Shown in pieces: positions 22,029-31,421 of a DNA stretch of 64,000 nucleotides (position 1 is the stretch's first letter; each line of letters begins with the position of its first letter). The DNA is taken from NCBI GenBank assembly GCA_021495925.1, contig JAKEKT010000003.1:124001-188000 (forward strand). Direction: 5' to 3'. The notes below the pieces were generated by a model that was not told where the DNA came from, ran no database searches, and saw only the letters and a program-made list of their open reading frames with translations. Position numbers and translations under genes: made by a program. The DNA is from Diplodia intermedia (taxonomy: Eukaryota; Ascomycota; Dothideomycetes; Botryosphaeriales; Botryosphaeriaceae).

Positions 22029-22577
22029 TTATGGTTTGTGCTCACTCACGTTTGGCAGTAGAAGCAAACGTCCAGACGTAGATGCAACTTTTCCAAGTCC
22101 TACATGGGCAGCTAAAGCAAATGTCTGGACGTAGAAATCAGTTTCGAGACTGCATATTCGCATCCGGACATATGATGCAAGTACCCACTTAACTCAGAAG
22201 TAGGCGGGCTCGATTCTCGTACACTACGTTCACCGAGGCGGGAAAACCGCATCATCACGACCTCACCTTACGGTGTCTCTCTCCGTCGTACCTCTCCATA
22301 TTTCTCTCCACTTACTGAGAGCAGCTCTGTCTCTTTGTAATGACTTCACGTAGATATTCTGTAGCTCGTATTCATTGAAGTTTCCATTTGTAGTCTTCTA
22401 CAAGCTACGGATGACCTCCCTACCAAATAGGTCCGGCAGCCAAATTCTTGAGATCCAGCCTTGATTGTTAAGCATTCTTCATCTTACTTATCCGTTGAGA
22501 TGCCCTAATTTGCTTAGGCATGGGACTTAGTCACGATCGTGTCAGGGACCAATCCCCCGGAAGGGGTTGCTTTCACA
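22029..22577. other. Convergent intergenic region
   Basis: Contains palindromic element F and the 3' flanks of the converging genes. Nothing else is seen. Confidence 0.5.
22054..22187. repeat. Palindromic repeat element F (three arms)
   Basis: The first arm is GGCAGTAGAAGCAAACGTC followed by CAGACGTAGATGC. A second arm in the same orientation starts GGGCAGCTAAAGCAAATGTC at about 22106. The inverted third arm reads GGGTACTTGCATCATATGTC followed by CGGATGCGAATATG on the minus strand. Confidence 0.7.
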
Positions 22578-24072
22578 TCACATCACAGTGCAGCCCATTC
22601 CACCGCCCGCAATGCCGCCTTTCGAGCCACCACTTTGCGGGTCGCTCACGCCGTCCAGCTGCGGGATGCCGACAGCCGGAAATTGCGACTGCTGCTTGTT
22701 GCTGTTGCCGTCATCGTCACCACGGTTCAATCCTTGAGGTTCGTCCTCCTTCATCTTCACCCGGTTTACGGCGCTCCAGCCGACGCTGCTTGAGTTGCCG
22801 CCACTGCCAGTCTCCACTACGTTGACCATTTCCCCCCGGTCTTGTTCCGAGCTTGGGCTTTCTTCTTCTCCGAGGATCACTGGCTGGCAGTGAGCGCCGT
22901 CAGAGCTGGCGCTGGCGTCGCCGGTGGTAACTTTGGGCGTTACGGCGCAGGCGTAGAGGTTCCGAAGGCAGGAGATGCAGAAGGAGGCGTGGACGGTGAT
23001 ATTGTCGGCGGCCTCCTCGTCTTTGTCGGTTCCGTTGACCTCGACCTTGGATGCGTGGTAGTAGCCGGCGGCTGCTGTCGTCAGCGGGTGCTTTCCGATT
23101 GCGGTGGCAGGCGCGCGGTAGTCAGGCCTGTAGGTGCTACCGTTCCCGTTGGAAGAAGCGAGGGGAGAGGAGAAAGCCTGGTGAATGGGGCGGATGAAGA
23201 CTGGAATGAAGACGTCCTCGGTGACCTGGATGCCGGGTGAAGTTTGGAGGCCGCCGTTGCTGAGGCCGTTCAGGGCTGAGGCGGTGACAGACTCGAGGCT
23301 GAGGTAGGCGGTACCTGCAGCGGTGATGGAGCAAGAGGGGAGCGGGCAGCAAGGGTGCGCGCAGATGATGGGAGGACGGAAGGGAGGGGTATGGCGTGAG
23401 TCGCGGAGGATGAAGAGTGAAGCTGCTGTGGGGATTAGTCAGTCTGTTCCTACCTCACATTACTTAGGGTGAGGGTGACCTGCCTTCCAGACTATAAATG
23501 ATATTCCTGATGGTGGCGTTGATGAGGAGATGAGTCTTCCAGGCTTCGAGGTTAATGAGCTCGTGGGTCAGCAGCGCCTCCGTGGTGTACTGAATGGCAG
23601 CGTGCTCGCGGCGCTTGAGGACAGTGCGCCAGGTTCGGGCTTGGTTGTCGAAGAAGTTGTTTGGTTCCTCGTCGTCGTCACTGTCGTAGTCGCTGCTGTC
23701 GTCGCTGCTGTCGTCGCTGCTACTATCGCTGTTGTCGTGCTCCTCGGTGCTGCTGTTTTCGGCTTCGGCTTGAATCGCGTCGGCCTCTTTCTGCACACTT
23801 TTGGCCTTAGCTATGGGTCGGTACTTAGCCCTGTCGATGAGGAACTGGTGGACGTAGTCGTCGATCCGCTCATCGCCTGTGGCTGTGTCGCCGAGAGGGC
23901 CGTTGAAGGAAAGCGGATGGCAGGAGAGGAAGTGGACCTCGTCGACGCCGTTGCTCGTGTCCACGACGGCGCGACCTTCGGATCCGATCTCGATGTCGGG
24001 TGATAAAGACGGATAGGGTGGCCGCGGCTCGAGGAAGCGGTCGAGCGCGCTGCGGTGATTCTTGTCTGCCAT
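22578..24072 (-). CDS. Unknown protein, 478 residues, with acidic Ser/Asp stretch
   Basis: Unrecognised. Two exons (23484-24072, 22578-23425) join to 478 residues. Frame is kept only if the 58-nt intron uses a GC donor (GCAGGT) with a CACAG acceptor. Exon 1 begins MADKNHRSALDRFLEPRPPY. It has an ordered-looking segment (DEVHFLSCHPLSFNGP), an acidic run near residues 108-135 built of Asp/Ser repeats, and a helical segment (LKRREHAAIQYTTEALLTHE). Exon 2 has AGTAYLSLESVTASALNGLS, VFIPVFIRPIHQAF, GYYHASKVEVNGTD and SFCISCLRNLYACAV, then a Gly/Ser-rich tail. No signal peptide or membrane helix is clear. The alternative is that exon 2 belongs to another transcript, but its long clean frame fits best here. 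Confidence 0.65.
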
Positions 24073-24435
24073 TGCGGTGGTTTGACGAAATGGATGGAGT
24101 GGGGGAGGTAGTGTTGAGGGCCCAGGTGCAAAAGAGATTTCTGTGAGGTTGAGGCACGGTGAGGATGGATCACGCGAGTCCTAGTAAAGTGAGAGTGAAA
24201 GCTGTGGGTACCAAGCGTGAGGCATCTAGGATGAGGAAGTGAGATTCGTAGCAGTCCAACCTGACAGCACCCGTTACTCTTCTGCGAGTGCGCTGGCACG
24301 TGTTGAGAGAAAACCCGTCGGGACATTTTCTACATTTCTTAAAAACCACTGGTACCTGCTGAGGGCGATGGTACAACGGTACAGCTCCTTCGCGCAGCCG
24401 ATGGCTAGCGTGGATCTGTTTTTTACTCATGTCAT

Positions 24436-24590
24436 GGGTAGTTGAAGCTATCGTCCAGACGAGAAGATCGAATTAAAAATTCTACATACACCTCCGGACG
24501 ATGGCTTTAACTACCTACGTGTTATTTTTTTTCATTCTACATACACGTCCGGACGATGGCTTTGACTACCTACGTATTATTTTTTTTCTT
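24436..24590. repeat. Palindromic repeat element G with duplicated right arm
   Basis: The left arm is GGGTAGTTGAAGCTATCGTC. The right arm, on the minus strand, is GTAGGTAGTTAAAGCCATCG followed by TCCGG. The right half, with its T-run (TTATTTTTTTT), is then repeated directly: copies at about 24478-24533 and 24534-24590 differ at only a few bases. Confidence 0.8.
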
Positions 24591-24594
24591 TTCT

Positions 24595-24996
24595 CTAAGA
24601 ACGAGCTAAGACATAGTTAACGCCATGTTCTGCTATTCTTCGCTCTAGCCATCGGCTGCGAGAGGGGGCTGTAGACTCCGTACTCGGATCTCCGCGTTTC
24701 TCGATGAGGCCCAAGACCTGTGCAGCATTTGACCATCTGTTCTTGGAGACATGGAGACGCTCGACGTAGATACTAAAACGATACAAAAAGACAACGTTAT
24801 CACAGTCTCAAGGATAGGTGAAGGCGATCCGAAGAAGATTTCTTAGAAGTAGTGTTGATTTGCACTTCATGGCTTGTGGAATCAGCGTGCAGGAAGCAGG
24901 AGCAGAGGACGAAAGAATCAGAGGCTTGAAACGGAGAGCATCGTGCGGCAGGTGGCCCGAGAGTAAAGGAAATTCATCCTGTGCCATCTCAATCAA
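24595..24996 (-). CDS. Possible small two-exon gene, about 102 residues
   Basis: Tentative. Exon 1 (24866-24996) encodes MIEMAQDEFPLLSGHLPHDA. Exon 2 (24595-24772) encodes IYVERLHVSKNRWSNAAQVL, then GLIEKRGDP and a basic tail ending YVLARS. The frames join in phase through a 93-nt interval whose acceptor (TTTTAG) is good but whose donor (GTGCAA) is weak. Exon 2 has convincing protein composition. I recognise no family. It could instead be a fragment of a decayed gene. Confidence 0.3.
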
Positions 24997-25601
24997 ACTT
25001 CCTGATTGGGTAAATCGTCGCTAACAAAAAATCTCAAGGCACGATTCCAGGCGGCTAGAAGTTGACGCGTAAACGCTGGCCGTCGATTGAAAGGCGCACT
25101 CTCGAGATGCAACACGGCGGCGCAGGAGTGACGAGCAGGTGGGCTGTGGTACACGCGGTAGGCGTGGTTGTGAAAGGCGGTGAGGGATGCGGCAGGGCCA
25201 TGGCGAGTGCGAAAATTGGCAGCGAGATGCCGCAGCGGCCGCTCGTACGGCAGGGCAGCGGCAGGCAGCGAGCGGCGCGAATGACAAGAGACGCTGGCGT
25301 GCTGGGGATGGGGCCGGTTCCGAGCGGGTGGAAAGAGCGCCAGCGTCACAGTGTCAGACGAGGGTCTCCAGACCGTCCCAGGGCCCAGCGCACGCCGGGT
25401 CCGATCGCTCCCCGATGTCTACTTGGTCGCTGTTTTTCATTTCCGACGCGCTCCGTCGCCACCAGTCCTCAGGAGAAGTAAACACCAGATAAAACCCGCC
25501 GAGACGCGTCCTCCCCCCTGCGCTTCCCCGTGGTTGCCGTCGCCTGCCCTCCGCAAAGATCTCCGCCGACCTCGCGACCCTAGCTGCGCTCCACCGCCAC
25601 C

Positions 25602-26869
25602 ATGCCCGGCCGCACCCTCCCCACCATCACCCAGGCCGAAGTCCAGGCCCATGACTCCGCCGAGTCGTGCTATGTCACCGTCGGCTCCAAGGTCTACGAC
25701 ATCACCTCGTTCGTCGAAGACCACCCCGGCGGCGGCGACCTGATCCTCGAATACGGCGGCAAGGATGTGACCGACATACTGGCCGACGAGATCTCGCACA
25801 CGCACTCCGACTCGGCCTACGAGATCCTTGACGAGCATCTCGTTGGCTTCGTCGTCAATGAGAAGGTGCTCGACGCGGCCACGAACAGCGGCCATCCCGA
25901 CAACATCGTGCCGCTTCCGCCTACCAAGGAAGGCCTGCAGGAGATGAAGGCCAATAGAGGCGCCCAATACGTGTTTGAGGCGACGGGATTGTCGTCCGCC
26001 GAGGACTTGAGCAAGGAGACGGACATCTCAACCGACTACAAGACGCACAAGTTCTTGGATCTCAACAAGCCGCTTCTGCCGCAGGTGTGGTTCGGCGGCT
26101 TCTCCAAGGAATTCTATTTGGAGCAGGTCCACCGGCCAAGGCACTACAAGGGCGGGAAATCCGCCCCTCTGTTTGGCAACTTCCTTGAGCCGTTGAGCTT
26201 GACGGCGTGGTGGGTTGTTCCCACGGTTTGGGTCCCTCCTGTCTCCTACGGCGTTTATTTGGCTAGCCAAGAGCTGCCCACCGCCCACGTTGGCGGCTAT
26301 TTCCTTGCCGGACTTTGCATGTGGACTTTGGTCGAGTACATTCTGCACCGCTTCCTCTTCCATCTGGATGGGTACGCTCCCTCTCTCCGTTCAATGTGTC
26401 CGGACTAACAGCCTGCAGCTATCTTCCCGACAACCGCGTTGGTATCACGCTCCACTTTCTCCTCCATGGCATCCACCACTACTTGCCCATGGACAAGTAC
26501 CGGCTCGTCATGCCTCCGACTCTCTTCGTGGTCCTAGCGACCCCGTTCTGGAAGCTGGCCCACGCTGTTTTCGCCTACGACTGGTATGCCGCCACTGCCG
26601 TCTTCTGTGGCGGCATCTTCGGCTACATTTGCTATGACCTGACCCACTATTTCCTGCACCACCGCAAGTGAGTAGCCCCGTCCAGGCACCGATCACGTCA
26701 GCTAATGCCCACCAGTCTTCCCGCTTACTACCGCGAGCTCAAGAAGTATCACTTGGAGCACCATTTCGCCGACTACCAGAACGGCTTCGGTGTCACGAGC
26801 AAGTTCTGGGACCGTGTGTTCAACACGGAGCTGGCGCTGCCGCCTCCGAAGGTTGTCAAGACTGCCTAA
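25602..26869 (+). CDS. SCS7: Sphingolipid fatty-acid 2-hydroxylase with cytochrome b5 domain
   Basis: ER-membrane enzyme that hydroxylates the alpha carbon of the very-long-chain fatty acid in ceramides. Three exons (25602-26371, 26419-26667, 26716-26869) join to 390 residues. The N-terminal cytochrome b5 domain (residues 5-90) has the heme ligand motif EDHPGGGDLILEYGG, with His41. The C-terminal di-iron hydroxylase domain carries the expected histidine boxes among four membrane helices: EYILHRFLFH, FLLHGIHHYLP, HYFLHHRN and YHLEHHFADYQNGFGV. The start sits in a good context (GCCACCATG). Length matches the family (yeast Scs7 is 384 residues). Both the fusion and all histidine boxes are intact, so activity is expected. 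Confidence 0.96.
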
Positions 26870-27513
26870 GTGCCTGGGGTGGACGTGTAGTTGCTGTAAC
26901 ATACTTGTAATGACGATGGAACCTCGGAGGCGGTGCGGGGCACCGGCGGCCATGGCCGCACACGGCAAGTTGGATGCTTGCGGAGGACCTGGGATCGGGT
27001 TGGCTGCAGTCTTACGATAACGTCCTTATGCCGCACAATCCTTATACAAATTTAATGTTAATTGCTCGACGAGCCCCTGGGGTCTGTGGCATGATGCAAG
27101 TGGTATGTGCAGGCGATCGCTGCACGATCGGCTGCGGAGGCACGGAGGCCAGGCGCGCGGCAGGCGACGCGGACGGCAACCCGAGGGCACGTGACGCGGT
27201 CGCTTCGACCAAAGTTTAACCTGTCCCGGCGTCTCGCCAGCCTCCCGCCATCTCCCTCCCGTCCACCGCTCTCCTCGGCAGCACAATCCTTGCTCGACAC
27301 AATTGTGCTTGAGACCGCGCGTGTCTGCCCCAGCCCTTGCCGCTTCCTGCAGCTCCTGCGCACCATTGCCGCCACAGCGCCCACCGCGAGCTCGTCACAG
27401 TTACAGGGTGTGCCCATCTCGACACCCCCGATCCGCCGTTGCGTGCTAATCCAAACACCTTCAGTGATCTTCCTCACTCCGCACGTTTAGCTTGACAGCG
27501 TTCCAACTCCGCC
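26870..27513. other. Intergenic region SCS7 / RBM39-type gene
   Basis: 3' flank of SCS7 and promoter plus pyrimidine-rich leader of the splicing-factor gene. Nothing further is seen. Confidence 0.5.
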
Positions 27514-29476
27514 ATGTCAGGTCTAGACGTTGAGGCCCTCCTCGACTCTACAGCCAACGCCAGCGCCGCGGAGTCCAGGGACACGCCCCGCTCCGCTGAC
27601 AACGATGACCGCCTGAAGTCCGACAGAAGCGAGCGCCGCGAGCGCGACCGTGCCAGAGATGGGTCCCGCGAACGTGATCGCAAGCGCCGTGACCGCAGCC
27701 GCGATCGCCCCCGGCGCGACCTGGACGACGACGTTGAGATGCGGAGCCCAAGAAGCGACAGGGGCAGCGCCACCGGCAGCCTGAGGAGCAAGCGCCGCAG
27801 CAGGAGCCGCGATTCTGAGAGACGCCACCGTCGTGCCCGAGACTCGATTGACCGTGACGACAGCTACCGCTCCGGCGGCGACTACTACCGCGGCAGCGGC
27901 CGTGCCCGCTCGAGATCCCGTTCGCCCTACCCCGACGATGATAGGCACTACCGTCCGTCTGGACGCCCCGGCCGCCGCGGCGATGACGACCGTGAACGCG
28001 ACCGCGACCGTGAACGTGAACGTGACCGTGGTGGTCGCGACCGTGACAGGGAACGTGGCTATGGTGGCCGCGGTGGACGCCGCCGCTCCCCTTCAACCAA
28101 GCGCTCCTCCAGCCCACCCTTGACCGAGGATGAACGTGACCGTCGTACTGTTTTCGTCCAGCAGCTTGCAGCTCGTTTGAGGACCAAGGATCTAATTGCT
28201 TTCTTCGAGAAGGTTGGCCCCGTCAAGGAGGCGCAGATCGTGAAGGATCGTGTCAGCGGCCGCTCCAAAGGGTACGTTCCTTTGCCAATGCTTTGTGCGT
28301 GTTCTAGCTAACCTTTGCTTGCAGAGTCGGATACGTCGAGTTCAAGAACGAGGAGTCTGTCCCGCAAGCCATTCAGCTCACCGGCCAGAAACTAATGGGT
28401 ATTCCCATCATCGCCCAGCTCACGGAAGCCGAGAAGAACCGTCAAGCCCGCACTGGAGATGGAAACAGTGGCAACAACAATGGCGTACCCTTCCACAGGT
28501 TGTATGTCGGCAACATTCACTTCAGTATCACTGAGAGCGACTTGCAGAATGTTTTTGAGCCCTTCGGGGAGTTGGAATTCGTGCAACTGCAAAAGGAGGA
28601 CACTGGCCGTAGCCGTGGTTATGGCTTTGTGCAGTAAGTTAAGCCCTCCATAGACCTGTCAAGGCACGGCTGACTAGGATAGGTTCCGCGATCCCGCGCA
28701 GGCCAAGGAAGCTCTTGAGAAGATGAACGGTTTCGACTTGGCTGGACGTCCCATCCGTGTTGGCTTGGGCAACGATAAGTTCACTCCCGAGTCCACCGCC
28801 AATCTTCTTCAACGTTTCAATGGCCAAGGCCCACCCAGCTTCCAGGGTTCTGCTTTCTCGGGCTCCGGTGGCCGCGGCGCTCATGCCGGAGGCTCCGGTG
28901 GCACGTTCGACCGTGCTGGAGGCCGTGACAACGACAAGGGTACCGGTGGTGCCAGCGCGCTTGACGATACTGATGTTGCCGGCGTGAACTTCAACAACTA
29001 CAGCAGAGATGCTCTCATGAGGAAGCTTGCACGTACTGACGAACCTGCTGATACCAATGGTGCCGACAAACAGAAGATCATCAAGCCCGTCGTGCAGGCG
29101 GCTCGCCCTCTCCCGGTCACCGTCAACCAGGCTAGTCGTTGTGTCGTGTTGAAGAACATGTTTGATCCCGAGGAGTAAGTCAACCACCTCTCACTGCAGA
29201 ACAAAAGGCTAACCCATCATTAGGGAAGAGGGCGAAGCCTGGATGAGGGAGCTTGAGGATGACGTCAAAGAGGAGTGCCAGAACAAGTATGGCACGGTCG
29301 TTCACATTGCTCTAGATCCGAACACACAAGGCGACATTTACGTCAAGTTCGAAACCGTCCAGGGCGGCGAGAATGCCATCAAGGGCCTCAACGGCAGATT
29401 CTTCGGCGGCCGCCAGATCACTGCTCAGCCCGTCGTCGATGCCGTCTACCGCAGCCTTTTCTCCAAGGCTGTTTAA
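27514..29476 (+). CDS. RSD1: RNA-binding splicing factor, RBM39/CAPER (Rsd1) type
   Basis: Nuclear RNA-binding protein of the RBM39 family, a U2AF65-related factor of the spliceosome. Four exons (27514-28271, 28325-28633, 28683-29174, 29224-29476) give 603 residues. Residues 1-200 form an RS-like domain full of Arg-Asp/Arg-Glu/Arg-Ser dipeptides. RRM1 (about 205-285) has RTVFVQQLAAR and GVGYVEFKN. RRM2 (about 305-385) has HRLYVGNIHFSIT and RGYGFVQFRD. A Gly-rich linker follows. The C-terminal atypical RRM (UHM, about 500-600) has RCVVLKNMFDPEE and GDIYVKFET, then GRFFGGRQITAQPV. This is the full family architecture. Long minus-strand frames over the RS region are shadows of its codon repeats. 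Confidence 0.95.
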
Positions 29477-31421
29477 GGCAGCACAGCCGGAACAACTTCT
29501 CGTGTCGGGCTATGGTCTATATGGGAGTTCGGTGGGTATGTGTCTTTCCTGGATAGCGGCTTCCCTGGGTTCGTGTCAATAGCATTTGTTCACGGCTTGA
29601 CGTTACTGCTAAAGCATTGCTGAAGCATGATGCAAGCTGAGACTAAGATACTGGTTTACATGCGTTCCTTGCCGTACTGTGCTCTAATATGGTTATCACT
29701 TCAACAGGCGCTTCGCCCCGCACCCCGTCCCTCTGCGAGGCACTCTCGCCACTCCACAGCCTTTGCAACGCCAGGATGTGTGGCCTGGCCTAAAAGCCGT
29801 TCGAAACGCTCAACCGTACCGACTGTCGTGGAGTAGAGATCCATTGGCCTCTGCTGACTCGCTATCAGATGACGTCATCTCTAGTGCACAATCTGGAAAT
29901 TTCTGCGCCCTTCCTACAACGCCCTCCCCTTCTCCGCCCTTGACCACCATATCATTTACTTTGACTATTGATGCGCCTCAGGTCTGTACCTTTGTATTTC
30001 ATCATTGGAGTGCTGTATTCACGCGCTTTCGCCCTATTCGGCCCGTTAAGCTGGACAAAAGTTTATAGATATACAGTTTGTAGTACAAAAGTGTTTGATA
30101 TCAACTGAACTGAGTGCTTGCGAGATACTGCTTACGCGACTGTGTTGCCGATGTCGAACCCCAAAAACTCCGATATCTAGGTGGATTCATGCTTTCACCG
30201 CATGTCGATTTCCGACACTTCACTACTATTGGCAGTGGTCCGAATACAAGATCTTGCATTGGCTGAGTGAAAGCTGCAAACGGCGCTAGTAGACAAATCT
30301 GTGAGAAAGCTTAGTGAGTCTTTCCAATGAGCAATCGTGAGTATCTGGGATCTAGATATTGCCAACCGTAGTAACAGTTTGACGACAACAGATGAGCACC
30401 TATGAGCGGCCCCGTCAGGACTTTGAGCCTCCGAGTCCCAAATTGTTTGGTTCTGCTTCAATGTCGTTCGCATCAAGAAGCATCAAAGGCGAAGGATCCC
30501 TACGCCTTCAGATACACCATATTACCGCCAAGCTTTGGCTTTGGATGAGCGTGTATTGGAGCTCTGAAGAGCATTCATACTAGAATGCTACGCCTCTTAG
30601 GTGAGGAGAGTCCAAATCTGTTGCCATCACTCGAGGAAGAATTGACGATCGGCACAGCTACTTCTCAGCGGTCCAGGAGAAAAATATCCATCTTAGGCAC
30701 GTGTTCTGGCTCTTACCTAGCTCACCTATCTGAATTCACCTAGCGACAGTGTGCCTTCTGGTTTGGACCCGCACGGTCCCGGTTGTCTGGTTGATGCGCG
30801 ATGCGTGCATAAAAGCTGCCCACCCTCGCGACGACCGCTTCCTCTCCTCCTCAACCCCACCAACGTCGCTCGAGAGTTCGTCAAGATCTTTCGCACAACA
30901 GCCCCCCGACGTTTTCTTTTATCCCGTTTCCCTTTGCTCGACCACGAGCTCGACGAACCTGCAGCTCCTCGCCTGTGCGCCGGGGTTCGCACGTCGCGCT
31001 AGAGTTTGTACCTGAGCTGCCCAACGTCGCGATAGAGAGCCGCCTCGACCAGGATACAAACGCTGTCAAGCTCCGCCGCGAGTGCCGCTGAACATCAGTT
31101 GCCGCCGCCTGTCACGCGATTTGTAACGACAACGCGTCGGCGCCACGGCAAGCGTCGCATCCAACGTCTGCGCAGGCAGACAGTGACAAAGGACAACCTC
31201 ACACACGCCGCTATCGATTTCACTAGCAGGTTCCAAGCTCACCAGCGAAGCCCGCAACAGCACCAACAGGCGGTACTCCGCAAGTCACGTTATTTCCTGT
31301 GAACGTTGGGCAGGATTGTTGCCTGTACCTCACTTCGTCACACACTCCAGACACCCACGCGGTGAGATATTATTTTTTAACCTTCCTTTCCACGAATCGG
31401 CTAACACTGATAAGGCCCACC
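29477..31421. other. Intergenic region with perfect CRE palindrome and long leader
   Basis: Nearly 2 kb. A perfect 14-bp palindrome AGATGACGTCATCT lies at 29867-29880. A TATA-like GCATAAAAG near 30808 may start the transcript of the gene at 31422. A likely 5'-UTR intron runs from about 31362 (GTGAGAT) to TGATAAG near 31414, just ahead of the ATG. Short frames at 30095-30583 have no support. Confidence 0.45.
29867..29880. promoter_or_regulatory. CRE-like perfect palindrome (ATF/CREB site)
   Basis: AGATGACGTCATCT contains the full TGACGTCA site bound by fungal ATF/CREB bZIP factors. It lies 390 bp after the splicing-factor stop and 1.5 kb before the next start, so its target is unclear. Confidence 0.4.

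Larger units (their letters stand above)
24073..25601. other. Divergent region between the 478-residue gene and SCS7
   Basis: Contains the promoter of the minus-strand gene, element G, the tentative small gene at 24595-24996 and the SCS7 promoter. The last 400 bp are pyrimidine-rich on the plus strand. Confidence 0.45.

Noticed and set aside
27548..28117. 189-codon minus-strand frame, His/Gly/Arg-rich
   Set aside because: Mirror image of the Arg-Asp/Arg-Glu codon repeats of the splicing factor.
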